The notes under the pieces were generated by a model. It was not told where the DNA came from. It saw only the letters and a program-made list of their open reading frames with translations, and did not search any database. Below, in pieces: positions 9,107 through 17,804 of a stretch of DNA of 64,000 bases; position 1 is the stretch's first letter; the number at the start of each line of letters is the position of its first letter. Origin of the DNA: Aquimarina spinulae. Lineage in GTDB: Bacteria; Bacteroidota; Bacteroidia; Flavobacteriales; Flavobacteriaceae. The DNA lies in the NCBI RefSeq assembly GCF_943373825.1, contig NZ_CALSBP010000003.1, positions 186,001 to 250,000 on the forward strand, written 5' to 3'. Both the position numbers and the translations under genes were made by a program.

Positions 9107-9739
9107 ATGATGAAGAAATTTTTTCTTATTGTTTCTGCCCTAATGATGATCACATCTTTAACTGCTCAACAAGAGAGTGAAGAATTATATACTCGTGCAG
9201 GATTTAAATTTGGGCTTAATTATGCAAATATAACCGGAGATATAAAAAATACAGATGCGCGAGTGCGAATGCACCTGGGGGCTGTCATAGAATTTCCTGT
9301 ATCTCAACGGTTTTTTGTACAGGCAGAAGTATTGTATACAGCACAAGGATATAAAGTTGATGATAATGGAGAAGAAAACAAAATCAGCTTAAATTATTTA
9401 ACATTGCCTATTATTGCTAAATATTATTTTACAAATAAGTTTAGTTTGGAGACAGGACCACAACTGGCTATATTGGCAAATGCAACAGAATCCGCAGAGA
9501 ATACTCCTGATGAGTTCTTTGATTCTTTTAATAGTTTTGATTTTAGTTGGGGATTTGGAGCTGGATATAAGACAGAGTCTGGTTTGTTTTTTCAATTACG
9601 ATATAATCTGGGCCTAACAAATATTAATGATATTGATACCTTAGATATAGATTTTAAACATTCTGTAGCACAATTATCGGTTGGGTATTTGTTTAAAACT
9701 AAGAATAACCGAAGACGACAGGATCCTATTAATGAATAA
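9107..9739 (+). CDS. PorT-family outer-membrane beta-barrel protein
   Basis: A 210-residue exported barrel protein. The ATG at 9107 opens MMKKFFLIVSALMMITSLTAQ, a complete signal peptide. An upstream in-frame TTG at 9083 would add eight residues ahead of it and overlaps the promoter box, so it is rejected. Strands such as GFKFGLNYANITGD, FFVQAEVLYTAQGYKVD, ISLNYLTLPIIAKYYF and FSLETGPQLAILANA follow the pattern of the flavobacterial outer_membrane_beta-barrel (PorT-like) domain. It ends with a basic tail RRRQDP. The function within the outer membrane is unknown. Confidence 0.78.
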   Translation: MMKKFFLIVSALMMITSLTAQQESEELYTRAGFKFGLNYANITGDIKNTDARVRMHLGAVIEFPVSQRFFVQAEVLYTAQGYKVDDNGEENKISLNYLTLPIIAKYYFTNKFSLETGPQLAILANATESAENTPDEFFDSFNSFDFSWGFGAGYKTESGLFFQLRYNLGLTNINDIDTLDIDFKHSVAQLSVGYLFKTKNNRRRQDPINE

Positions 9740-9795
9740 TAAGCATATAATACATAATTGTTTGTTATGAATTAAACTACTAAAAAATTAAACGT

Positions 9796-10215
9796 GTGAA
9801 ATTACTAATCTTAAATGGCCCTAATCTAAATCTCCTAGGTAAAAGAGAGCCAGAAGTATATGGAAATCAAACTTTTGATGAATTCTTTACTCAATTACAA
9901 TCTGACTTTTCTGCACTAGAATTATCTTACTATCAATCTAATATAGAAGGGGAGTTGATCACTAAAATACAGGAAGCAGATGATTGCTGTGATGGAGTTA
10001 TCCTTAATGCGGGTGCGTATACTCATACTTCTATTGGTATAGGAGATGCTATAAAGGCAATATCAATTCCTGTTGTAGAAGTACATATATCAAATACTTT
10101 TGGCAGAGAAGAGTTTAGACATCAATCTTATATATCACCAAATGCAAAAGGTGTTATTCTAGGGTTTGGTTTACAAAGCTATATACTGGCAATACAAAGT
10201 TTTTCTATAAAATAG
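9796..10215 (+). CDS. aroQ: Type II 3-dehydroquinate dehydratase
   Basis: Third enzyme of the shikimate pathway, which dehydrates 3-dehydroquinate to 3-dehydroshikimate. The 139-residue length fits type II enzymes. Family motifs are NGPNLNLLGKREPEVYG with the active-site Tyr of the lid, QSNIEGELI, LNAGAYTHTSI with the catalytic Asn, VEVHISN and FRHQSYISP. Translation starts at GTG; no ATG lies upstream in frame and the first residues KLLILNGPNLN are the expected N-terminus. The gene ends at a strong terminator shared with convergent lpd. Confidence 0.95.
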   Translation: MKLLILNGPNLNLLGKREPEVYGNQTFDEFFTQLQSDFSALELSYYQSNIEGELITKIQEADDCCDGVILNAGAYTHTSIGIGDAIKAISIPVVEVHISNTFGREEFRHQSYISPNAKGVILGFGLQSYILAIQSFSIK

Positions 10216-10253
10216 TAGAGAATAGAAGCACCTATTTTTAAAATAATTAATAT

Positions 10254-10291
10254 AAAAATGCCTTATTATCTTGGATAATAAGGCATTTTTT
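10254..10291. terminator. Bidirectional terminator between aroQ and lpd
   Basis: AAAAATGCCTTATTATC pairs perfectly with GATAATAAGGCATTTTT around a 3-base loop, with A and T runs on either side. It can serve aroQ on the plus strand and lpd on the minus strand. Confidence 0.9.
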
Positions 10292-10307
10292 AAGATATAT
10301 AACTTAT

Positions 10308-11699
10308 TTATAAATGAATTACTTCATCGTATGCATCTGCGACTGCTTCCATTACAGCTTCACTCATTGTAGGGTGAGGGTGGATAGCTTTTAATACTTC
10401 ATGACCAGTAGTTTCTAATTTTCTACCTAATACAGCTTCTGCAATCATATCGGTAACTCCGGCACCAATCATATGACAACCTAGCCACTCACCATATTTT
10501 GCATCAAAAATCACTTTTACAAAACCATCTTTGGTTCCTGCTGCACTTGCTTTACCCGAGGCAGAAAAAGGGAATTTTCCAACTTTTAATTCGTAACCAG
10601 CTTCTTTGGCTTGCTTTTCGGTCATTCCTACACTTGCAATTTCTGGAGAAGCATATGTACAACCAGGAATATTTCCATAATCGATTGGTTCTACATGCAT
10701 TCCTGCAATTTTCTCAACACAGGTAATTCCTTCTGCAGAGGCAACATGAGCTAGGGCAGGGCCAGAGACTACATCTCCAATTGCATAAATTCCCGGGATA
10801 TTGGTTTGATACCAATCGTTTACTACAATTTTATCTCTGTCTGTAGCTATACCTAATTCTTCTAAGCCTATGTTTTCTATATTGGTTTTGATACCCACCG
10901 CAGATAATACAATATCTGCTTCGAGAATTTCTTCTCCTTTTTTAGTTTTTACAGTTGCTTTTACTCCATCACCACTTGTATCTACACTTTCTACAGAAGA
11001 ATTGGTCATTACCTTAATTCCTGCTTTTTTGAAATTACGCTCAAACTGTTTTGATACTTCTTCATCCTCAAGAGGAACGAGGTTAGGTAAAAATTCTACT
11101 ATAGTAACTTCTGTACCCATTGCGTTATAGAAATGTGCAAATTCGACTCCAATTGCTCCCGATCCCACCACAATCATTTTCTTTGGTTGAGATTCTAAGG
11201 TCATTGCCTGTCTGTATCCAATTACTTTTTTACCATCTTGGGGTAAGTTAGGTAGCTCTCTAGATCTAGCTCCTGTTGCTACAATAATATGTTTTGCTTC
11301 ATAATCAGTTGCTTTTCCATCTGCATCTGTTACTGTTATTTTATTACTGGCTTTTAATTTCCCAATACCTTCAAGAACATCGATTTTATTTTTCTTCATA
11401 AGAAACTGAACTCCTTTGCTCATTCCTTCTGCTACACCACGACTACGTTTTACAACTGCATCAAAATCTTTATCAAATTTATCTACAGTAAGACCATAAT
11501 CAGAAGCATGTTTTAAGTATTCAAATACCTGAGCACTTTTTAATAGTGCTTTTGTAGGGATACATCCCCAGTTTAAGCATACTCCGCCTAAACTTTCTTT
11601 TTCAATTACTGCGGTTTTAAACCCTAATTGCGAAGCTCTAATTGCAGCTACATAACCCCCAGGACCACTTCCTAAAACAATGATATCATATGTGTTCAT
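10308..11699 (-). CDS. lpdA: Dihydrolipoyl dehydrogenase (E3)
   Basis: FAD enzyme that reoxidises dihydrolipoamide of the 2-oxoacid dehydrogenase complexes or the glycine cleavage system, reducing NAD. Length 463 is typical. Seen are the FAD motif IIVLGSGPGGYVAAIRA near residues 6-22, the redox-active disulfide GGVCLNWGCIPTKAL, the NAD motif MIVVGSGAIGVEFAHFY, the second FAD motif IYAIGDVVSGPALAHVA and the C-terminal His-Glu HPHPTMSEAVMEA. No E1 or E2 genes are adjacent, so it is likely a stand-alone E3 shared by several complexes. Confidence 0.96.
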   Translation of the reverse strand: MNTYDIIVLGSGPGGYVAAIRASQLGFKTAVIEKESLGGVCLNWGCIPTKALLKSAQVFEYLKHASDYGLTVDKFDKDFDAVVKRSRGVAEGMSKGVQFLMKKNKIDVLEGIGKLKASNKITVTDADGKATDYEAKHIIVATGARSRELPNLPQDGKKVIGYRQAMTLESQPKKMIVVGSGAIGVEFAHFYNAMGTEVTIVEFLPNLVPLEDEEVSKQFERNFKKAGIKVMTNSSVESVDTSGDGVKATVKTKKGEEILEADIVLSAVGIKTNIENIGLEELGIATDRDKIVVNDWYQTNIPGIYAIGDVVSGPALAHVASAEGITCVEKIAGMHVEPIDYGNIPGCTYASPEIASVGMTEKQAKEAGYELKVGKFPFSASGKASAAGTKDGFVKVIFDAKYGEWLGCHMIGAGVTDMIAEAVLGRKLETTGHEVLKAIHPHPTMSEAVMEAVADAYDEVIHL

Positions 11700-11796
11700 A
11701 AATGTCGATTTTTTGAAGTCACGAATTTAAGGATAATTCGGCTAACCAAAAAAGGATTTAAGTATTCCCTAAGAATAAGATTTTCATTAAAAAGGA

Positions 11797-11829
11797 CAAA
11801 AAAACACCATGTTATATGAACATGGTGTT
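11797..11829 (-). terminator. Terminator of the lipoprotein gene 11894-12370
   Basis: AACACCATGTT and AACATGGTGTT form a perfect 11-bp stem with a 5-base loop. On the minus strand it is followed by a run of seven T, as expected for a terminator of the gene upstream on that strand. Confidence 0.85.
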
Positions 11830-11893
11830 AATTTTTAGTAGTTTTTATTATAATTAGTACTTATTATAAAATATAATTGAATTATGTATTTCT

Positions 11894-12370
11894 TTAAAAA
11901 TCTAATTTAAGAGCTGATTGTACGGCTTTAAAATCAGAGAAATCTATTTTTGAATTGTTTGCAAAGGTCGATGGTACTATTACTATTCTAAATACTTGAT
12001 TATCTGTAAAGTTTGTTCCGATAAGATTAATATCTGGAGTATCTAATAGAATATCTACATCATTTAGAGTAAAATTAAATCGATATGTCAATTTACCTCC
12101 GTTGTCTAATTCAATCAGAGGAGTTGGAACTGGTTCCCATACGTCGCGACCATCAACAACATTTTCCAACCTATATACTAAAACTACATCTGCTTCAAAA
12201 ACTTCTATACCAGAAGGAAAAGGTATATTAACGGCATATTCAGGAGCAATGAAATCTACATTGTCGATCTCGAATGTTTGTCCTATAGTATCAAAATCTG
12301 TATCATCATCGTTAGAACAAGATGTAAATATAAATGTGGCTAGACATAGTAGTGCGAAAATTTTTCTCAT
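11894..12370 (-). CDS. Hypothetical surface lipoprotein
   Basis: A 158-residue protein I do not recognise. It has a lipoprotein signal peptide MRKIFALLCLATFIFTSC with the Cys followed by SNDDDTDFD, the Bacteroidota surface-export signature. The mature part is mostly beta-strand in character (VDFIAPEYAVNIPF, ADVVLVYRLE, KLTYRFNFTL, VFRIVIVPSTF). It lies downstream of the two msrB genes on the same strand (27 bp gap) and is followed by its own terminator, so it may be the end of an msrB-msrB-lipoprotein transcript. Confidence 0.6.
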   Translation of the reverse strand: MRKIFALLCLATFIFTSCSNDDDTDFDTIGQTFEIDNVDFIAPEYAVNIPFPSGIEVFEADVVLVYRLENVVDGRDVWEPVPTPLIELDNGGKLTYRFNFTLNDVDILLDTPDINLIGTNFTDNQVFRIVIVPSTFANNSKIDFSDFKAVQSALKLDF

Positions 12371-12397
12371 GAATTCTAAATTTTATTTATTATCGAT

Positions 12398-12793
12398 TTA
12401 TTTCTTATTAAAGTCTATACTAACAGAGTTAACACAATAACGTTGACCTGTAGTTGTTGGGCCATCATTAAATACATGGCCTAAGTGACTACCGCAATTT
12501 GCACATAATATTTCTGTACGTATCATACCGTGTGATGTATCTTTTATATATTCTACACTTCCTTCTATTGATTCATCAAAACTTGGCCAGCCACATCCCG
12601 AATCAAATTTAGAGACACTTTTAAACAAAGGTGTATCACAAGCCATGCAGGTATATGCTCCATCTTCAAAATGCATATTATATTCTCCGGTAAATGGTCT
12701 TTCGGTTCCTTTTTGTCTCAATATTCTATATTGTTCTTCTGTTAGCTTCTCTTTCCATTCAGCCTCAGATTTTTGTATCGGATACTTGCTCAT
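12398..12793 (-). CDS. msrB: Peptide-methionine (R)-S-oxide reductase, cytoplasmic
   Basis: Reduces methionine-R-sulfoxide in proteins. In the 131 residues the zinc-binding Cys pairs are C49/C52 (CMAC) and C97/C100 (CANC), the catalytic Cys is C120 in RYCVNS, and C67 in DSGCGWPSFD sits at the classical resolving position. No signal peptide is present, so the protein acts in the cytoplasm. It starts 3 bp after the stop of the second, exported MsrB, so the two are almost certainly co-transcribed and translationally linked. Confidence 0.94.
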   Translation of the reverse strand: MSKYPIQKSEAEWKEKLTEEQYRILRQKGTERPFTGEYNMHFEDGAYTCMACDTPLFKSVSKFDSGCGWPSFDESIEGSVEYIKDTSHGMIRTEILCANCGSHLGHVFNDGPTTTGQRYCVNSVSIDFNKK

Positions 12794-12796
12794 TTT

Positions 12797-13279
12797 TTAC
12801 TCATTAGATTTAAATACTAGAGCATCACCATTAATGCAATGTCTCATTCCTGTTGTTTCTTTGGGTCCATCACTAAATACATGGCCTAAATGTCCACCAC
12901 ATGTTCCACATAGTAGCTCGGATCGAGCATATCCTAATTTATGATCTATATCGTTATCAATACTTCCTTCTATTGCCCGGTCAAAACTTGGCCAACCTGT
13001 TCCGCTATCAAATTTATATTTACTTTCGTATAGTGGAGTATTACATGCAGCGCAATAAAATGTACCATGAGTATATAATTTGTTTAAAGGGCTAGAGAAT
13101 GGTCTTTCTGTTCCGGCTTGCCTAAGAATATAGTATTGCTCGGATGTTAGCATCTTTTTCCATTCGGAATCCGTTTTAGAAACGGCATATACTTTACTCT
13201 CTTTTTTACCCTCTTTTTGCGCTGTACTTGTACAACTTATTGCCAGGATACTAATACATAATACAATAAAACGTTTCAT
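12797..13279 (-). CDS. msrB: Peptide-methionine (R)-S-oxide reductase, envelope lipoprotein
   Basis: A second MsrB of 160 residues with a lipoprotein signal peptide (MKRFIVLCISILAISC, lipidated C16), so it would repair oxidised methionines of envelope proteins. Zinc Cys pairs are C76/C79 and C124/C127, and the catalytic Cys is C148 in RHCING. The usual resolving position has Thr (DSGTGWPSFD), so reduction must use another Cys or an external thiol. This start gives the whole signal peptide. It is upstream of the cytoplasmic copy, with a 3-bp gap. Confidence 0.92.
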   Translation of the reverse strand: MKRFIVLCISILAISCTSTAQKEGKKESKVYAVSKTDSEWKKMLTSEQYYILRQAGTERPFSSPLNKLYTHGTFYCAACNTPLYESKYKFDSGTGWPSFDRAIEGSIDNDIDHKLGYARSELLCGTCGGHLGHVFSDGPKETTGMRHCINGDALVFKSNE

Positions 13280-13350
13280 AGTTTTTCTAATTTTAATTAT
13301 AGTTATACCTAAGTAGTCGTATAAACTGGCTTAGAATAACTAATCAATAA

Positions 13351-14220
13351 CTATTCCAAAATAAATTCTATGATTTTGGATATTACTTTTGGATCTCCCA
13401 AAATTTTTCGGTGGCCTAATTGTTCGGTAAGCAGTAGTTGTCCATTTTCTAGATTATTAATGATTTCATGAGCTGCACTGTAATGTACATCAACATCATT
13501 TTTATCATGTACTACTAGAGTAGGTATGTTAACTCCGGCAGCAGAGGTTGCTCCAGAGTAATTGTCAAGATCTTCTCCATACCTTTTATCAAAGTATGTT
13601 TTTAATAAACGTCCCACTTTTTGGTTTAATTGTAAGTTTTTTGCAAAATTTTTAGTGATTGCAGTAATACTATTGGCAGTACCAATAATAACCAAGGATT
13701 TGATTTGTAATCCGAAACGGGTAGTTCTTAATAAAGACATTCCGCCTAATGAATGTCCTATTGCAGCTTCAAATGGACCATGAGTTTTTTCTAATTGGTG
13801 TATTGTTTCGATAAAAAAGGGTAGCATACTTCTTTTTCCCGGAGCATGACCATGTGCCGGAGCATCAAAACTTACAGTGCTATATCCATGTTCTAATAAT
13901 TGATCTGCAATTTTTGAAAGTTGTGTCCCGCTTCCAGACCAACCGTGAGCTAAAAGAATTTTTTTATCAGAATTTCCATAGGTATAGACGATAACTTCTC
14001 GATTAATTTTTTTAATTCGAATTCTTTCTTTTTTGCTTTTTTCATACATTTCTTTTTCTCTCTCGGGCATTTTATAACCAAAAGGAGTTAAGAATATTCT
14101 GGCTGCAAATCTTGAAGCCAGAAGAGGGGATATCCAATTTAATATTTTTGCAGTATATACAATAGATTTAGGGATTAGAAGTGCCTGTACAGGGATTAGG
14201 TCTTTGTCTGCTTTAGCCAT
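13351..14220 (-). CDS. Alpha/beta hydrolase
   Basis: A 289-residue alpha/beta-fold hydrolase. The oxyanion segment LLAHGWSGSG, the nucleophile elbow GHSLGGMS (Ser), an acid-region VVHDKNDVDVHY and a late His in QLGHRKILGDPKV give a full catalytic triad in the expected order. The N-terminal 60 residues are hydrophobic and basic (KSIVYTAKILNWISPLLASRFAARIFLTPFGY) and may associate with the membrane. The natural substrate (ester, lipid or thioester) cannot be inferred. It stands alone, 71 bp upstream of the msrB genes. Confidence 0.8.
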   Translation of the reverse strand: MAKADKDLIPVQALLIPKSIVYTAKILNWISPLLASRFAARIFLTPFGYKMPEREKEMYEKSKKERIRIKKINREVIVYTYGNSDKKILLAHGWSGSGTQLSKIADQLLEHGYSTVSFDAPAHGHAPGKRSMLPFFIETIHQLEKTHGPFEAAIGHSLGGMSLLRTTRFGLQIKSLVIIGTANSITAITKNFAKNLQLNQKVGRLLKTYFDKRYGEDLDNYSGATSAAGVNIPTLVVHDKNDVDVHYSAAHEIINNLENGQLLLTEQLGHRKILGDPKVISKIIEFILE

Positions 14221-14476
14221 TAAATAGGTATTTGTTGAAAGGATAAAAGTAAAATAACAACTGCTCTTGAAATATACAATGATGATAAATTAATAGTATA
14301 CAAAAAAACGTAAAGAAACAAAAAATGTCTAGTTTTTACATAGATATTAGGACTTATATGAATTCTGATAAAATAGTAAAAAATAAAATGTAAATAGATT
14401 AAATATATCTTCTCAATTCTTTCATATAACCTTTAAAAGTGTTTAATTTTGTAGCTTATTTTTTAATAGGAGTTAC

Positions 14477-15997
14477 ATGGGATTACAACCCAAGAGGGTA
14501 GATAAAAAAGAACAAAAAGTACTTTACGATTATCAGAAACGGGATATAGATAAGATATTTAGTCGTCTAAAAGAATTTTCCCAAAAATATAATCTGTTGT
14601 ATCAACTTCCTACCGGAGGAGGAAAGACAGTTATTTTTTCTGAAATTGTTAGAAGGTATATAGAATCCACTCGAAAAAAAGTAGTTGTTCTTACACATCG
14701 AATTGAACTCTGTGGTCAAACCTCAAAAATGCTAACCGAGTTTGGGGTAAAGAATAAAATCATAAATAGCTCTGTTAAGGAACTCGATGATCAAAACGAA
14801 TATATGTGTTTTGTTGCAATGGTAGAAACCCTTAATAATAGACTTAATGATGATCATTTAGAACTACATAATGTAGGAATGGTTATTATCGATGAAGCTC
14901 ACTATAATTCGTTTAGAAAGCTTTTTAAATTTTTTAGCAATTGTTTTATCCTTGGGGTTACAGCTACACCACTTAGTTCTAACATGAAACTCCCGATGAA
15001 GGATAATTATAATGAATTGATTGTAGGTGATACAATTAGTTCATTAATTAATAGCGGGTTTTTAGCTAAACCTGTAATTTATACCTATGATGTTGGATTA
15101 GGATCATTGAAAATAGGGATGAATGGAGATTATACTGTGAAATCTTCAGAAGATTTGTATACCAACATGTTAATGCAGGATAAGCTATTGCATGCTTATG
15201 AGGAAAGATCAAAAGGTAAAAAAACATTGATTTTTAATAACGGAATCAATACTTCTATTTATGTTTATGAAACTTTTAAAAAAGCCGGATATCCCATTCG
15301 TCATCTGGATAATACAAATAGTAAGCAAGAAAGAGAAGATATTTTGGTATGGTTTAAAAGTACAAGTGATGCAATACTTACTTCTGTGAGTATTCTTACC
15401 ACAGGATTCGATGAACCTACAGTAGAGAGTATTATTCTTAATAGAGCGACAAAATCACTTACATTATATTTTCAGATGATTGGTAGGGGCTCTCGTATAT
15501 TACCTACTAAGCCAGAATTTTCAATAATCGATTTAGGAAACAATACGGCAAGATTTGGATTGTGGAATTCTGATGTTGACTGGCAATCTATTTTTAGATC
15601 ACCAGATTTCTATTATGATAACCTGGTAGGGGATGAGGAGATAGAACGTAATTTTAGGTATGTATTACCAGAGGAGTTAAGAAAAGAGTTTTTAAAATCT
15701 GAAGATATTGAGTTTGATATCGAAGCCGAATATGCAAAAACAAAACGTTATGGACATAGAAGTTTAACGGTTCTTGAAAAATCTATAGAGCAGCATGCCA
15801 TAATGTGCGTACAAAATAGCGAAGACGTTTTTGATGCACGAATTCTAAGTAAACTCTTGGATCAGGACATAGAGTATCGCGTGCGTAGATATTCTTATTG
15901 TATTAGTAAAAGCACTAAAAACTATAGAGATTGGTTAGAAGAAGATTATAAACGAAAATTGAGATCTAAAATCAATCAGCTATTCATGGATGAGTAG
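14477..15997 (+). CDS. DEAD/DEAH-box superfamily II helicase
   Basis: A 506-residue ATP-dependent nucleic-acid helicase of the Ssl2/XPB-like or type III restriction-like class. Seen in order: an N-terminal Q-motif-like YDYQKRDIDKIF, Walker A QLPTGGGKTVIF near residues 43-54, VVLTHRIELCGQT (Ia), the DEAH box IIDEAHYNSF, VTATPLS (III), and the second RecA domain with LTTGFDEPTVESIILNRAT and QMIGRGSRI (V and VI). There is no nuclease or methyltransferase partner nearby, so a restriction role is not supported. The helicase may act in DNA repair or RNA metabolism. Confidence 0.85.
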   Translation: MGLQPKRVDKKEQKVLYDYQKRDIDKIFSRLKEFSQKYNLLYQLPTGGGKTVIFSEIVRRYIESTRKKVVVLTHRIELCGQTSKMLTEFGVKNKIINSSVKELDDQNEYMCFVAMVETLNNRLNDDHLELHNVGMVIIDEAHYNSFRKLFKFFSNCFILGVTATPLSSNMKLPMKDNYNELIVGDTISSLINSGFLAKPVIYTYDVGLGSLKIGMNGDYTVKSSEDLYTNMLMQDKLLHAYEERSKGKKTLIFNNGINTSIYVYETFKKAGYPIRHLDNTNSKQEREDILVWFKSTSDAILTSVSILTTGFDEPTVESIILNRATKSLTLYFQMIGRGSRILPTKPEFSIIDLGNNTARFGLWNSDVDWQSIFRSPDFYYDNLVGDEEIERNFRYVLPEELRKEFLKSEDIEFDIEAEYAKTKRYGHRSLTVLEKSIEQHAIMCVQNSEDVFDARILSKLLDQDIEYRVRRYSYCISKSTKNYRDWLEEDYKRKLRSKINQLFMDE

Positions 15998-16008
15998 TAG
16001 TGTAATCA

Positions 16009-16044
16009 ATCATTAAAGAATATACATCTATATCCTTTAATGAT
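16009..16044. terminator. Hairpin between convergent helicase and racemase genes
   Basis: ATCATTAAAG pairs with CTTTAATGAT, and the stem continues over most of the inner bases (one mismatch, 4-base loop). There is no clean T run, so it is a plausible but imperfect bidirectional terminator. Confidence 0.5.
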
Positions 16045-16060
16045 GATCACTGTCTTTCTA

Positions 16061-16765
16061 TTATACTATATATTCGTTTTGTAAAGCTATTTCAACGGCA
16101 CTTTCTGCGTGAATTTTTGTGGTATCAAATACAGCAATATCAACATCATCTTGCTTGATCAATAATGGTATTTCTGTACACCCCAGAATTACACCTTCTG
16201 CACCTCTAGACTCTAATGCTTTTATAATTCGTTTAAATTCTTCTCTAGAACTATCTTTGATATTTCCGAGTACCAGTTCTTTATAAATTACCTGATGAAT
16301 AAGCTCCCGGTCATTTTGATTGGGAAGCAGTATTTCGATATCAAACTCTTTTAAGGTATTTCTGTAAAAATCTCTCTCCATTGTAAATTTGGTGCCAAGA
16401 AGTGCCAGTTTTTTTAATCCTCTAGACTTAATGTTTTTACCTGTAGCACTTGCTATATGCAAAAAAGGAACTGAGGTGTTTTTAATCATTTCCTCACTAC
16501 ATAAATGCATTGTATTTGTACATAAAATTATCAAATCTGCTCCGGCATTTTCTAGTTGTTTTGCAGATTTAACCATTAATGTATTTAATTCATCCCAATC
16601 ATCTTTGCGTTGTAAATTTTCGATTTCTGCAAAATCAACAGAAGCCAAAATACATTTAGCAGAATGAAAACCTCCAAGAAGTTTCTTTGTGTGTTTATTA
16701 ATCAATTCATAATAGAGAGCCGATGATTCCCAGCTCATTCCTCCGATCAATCCTATAGTTTTCAT
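16061..16765 (-). CDS. Aspartate/glutamate racemase family protein
   Basis: A 234-residue member of the Asp/Glu/hydantoin racemase family (YgeA / aspartate racemase branch), cofactor-independent two-Cys enzymes that interconvert L- and D-acidic amino acids. The N-terminal signature is GLIGGMSWESSALYYELIN. The two catalytic Cys are in LCTNTMH and LGCTEIPLLI. It starts directly at the first strand of the fold. It is not part of a peptidoglycan cluster. Substrate is likely aspartate or a broad range of amino acids, by family resemblance only. Confidence 0.88.
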   Translation of the reverse strand: MKTIGLIGGMSWESSALYYELINKHTKKLLGGFHSAKCILASVDFAEIENLQRKDDWDELNTLMVKSAKQLENAGADLIILCTNTMHLCSEEMIKNTSVPFLHIASATGKNIKSRGLKKLALLGTKFTMERDFYRNTLKEFDIEILLPNQNDRELIHQVIYKELVLGNIKDSSREEFKRIIKALESRGAEGVILGCTEIPLLIKQDDVDIAVFDTTKIHAESAVEIALQNEYIV

Positions 16766-16812
16766 GAGTTTTGATTTTAAAGATTAATACTTGTTTTTAG
16801 AGTATTTGATAT

Positions 16813-16975
16813 TGAAGTGGTTTAAACTTTTTTCAATTCGCTATAAAAATGCTCTTTTTTACTCAATTTTTGCCTTTTTCTTACTTCGTAGCGCTGCTAT
16901 GAAGCGCAAAAAATACTTCAATTGATCAAAAAATTACTATTTTTCGCCAGAATCAAAAAAGTCTAAACCACTTCA
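16813..16975. repeat. MITE-like intergenic inverted-repeat element
   Basis: The ends are a 21-bp inverted repeat with one mismatch (TGAAGTGGTTTAAACTTTTTT at 16813-16833 against 16955-16975). At the centre CTTCGTAGC and GCTATGAAG form a second palindrome around GCT, with one G-T pair. The intervening sequence is partly complementary, so the 163 bp could fold into one long hairpin. If the ends are counted as GAAGTGG...CCACTTC, ATT flanks both sides as a possible 3-bp target duplication. It encodes no protein. The form is that of a miniature inverted-repeat element or intergenic repeat; copy number cannot be judged here. Confidence 0.55.
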
Positions 16976-16999
16976 TTGTTGCAATAGCAATTTCTATAA

Positions 17000-17785
17000 T
17001 TAGATTTCTATTTCTCCGATCAGGTATGGAACCGAATGTCCGCTAAGGAAAACCCGATTTCCTTCTAATTTACAATCTAATTCTCCTCTGCGAGTAGACA
17101 ATTGTTGAGCTTTAAGATTATTTTTTCCTAGTTTTTTGGCCCAAAATGGGACCAGAGAAGCATGAGCAGAACCTGTAACCGGGTCTTCGGGTTGAATAAT
17201 CCCATTTGCATCAAATACGCGAGAAACAAAATCTGCATGTTTTCCTTCGGCAGTGATTACAATACATAAATAGGGAAGGTCCTTAAGTAAATCGAGTTTA
17301 GGATTCTCATTTAATACTTCTTCTTCAGACGAAAGTGTGATTACCAAATCACGAGCAGCAAAAGTAGCAATAGGTTTTGCGTCTAGAGCCTGGTATATTT
17401 CGGATGGAATTTCAACAGGTTTGGGAGGTCTCGAAGGAAAATCTAATGTGATTGTTCCGTTAGTCTCTTTTTTGGCTTTTAGAATTCCGCTTTTTGAAGA
17501 AAATGTAATTTCGTTGATAGAATCGTCAAGATAGTTGAAAATTACATATGCCGATGCAAGTGTAGCATGACCACATAAGTCAATTTCGGCATGAGGCATA
17601 AACCATCTTATTTCATAAATGTCCTCTTTTTTTACAAAAAAACCGGTTTCTGCCAAATTGTTTTCTACTGCAATGTTCTGTAGAGTTTGGTCCTCTAACC
17701 AATATGGTAAATGACATATTGCGGCAGGATTACCCCCAAATAGTGTTTTGGTAAAAGCATCGATCTGATACATTGAAATTTTCAT
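17000..17785 (-). CDS. PhzF-family isomerase
   Basis: A 261-residue member of the PhzF / diaminopimelate-epimerase-like fold. It has the N-terminal signature DAFTKTLFGGNPAAICHLP, the catalytic Glu in NLAETGFF (about residue 46), the strand EIRWFMPHAEIDLCGHATLASAYV and the C-terminal EDPVTGSAHASLVPFWA, all diagnostic for the family. PhzF itself isomerises a dihydroxyanthranilate in phenazine synthesis, but no other phz genes are here, so the actual substrate is unknown. It heads a same-strand run with an SDR (19 bp upstream) and an epimerase. Confidence 0.88.
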   Translation of the reverse strand: MKISMYQIDAFTKTLFGGNPAAICHLPYWLEDQTLQNIAVENNLAETGFFVKKEDIYEIRWFMPHAEIDLCGHATLASAYVIFNYLDDSINEITFSSKSGILKAKKETNGTITLDFPSRPPKPVEIPSEIYQALDAKPIATFAARDLVITLSSEEEVLNENPKLDLLKDLPYLCIVITAEGKHADFVSRVFDANGIIQPEDPVTGSAHASLVPFWAKKLGKNNLKAQQLSTRRGELDCKLEGNRVFLSGHSVPYLIGEIEI

Positions 17786-17804
17786 GATTTTATGTGTTTT
17801 GTTT

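Noticed and set aside
10499..10726. ORFs antisense to lpd, thrA and other genes
   Set aside because: They mirror the codon pattern of the real genes on the other strand and show no independent motifs.
14477..15997. DEAH helicase as part of a restriction or other phage-defence system
   Set aside because: No nuclease, methylase or other defence gene is adjacent; neighbours are a hydrolase and a racemase.
17000..17785. PhzF homologue as evidence of phenazine biosynthesis
   Set aside because: No other phz gene is present, and PhzF-fold proteins are common with unrelated roles.
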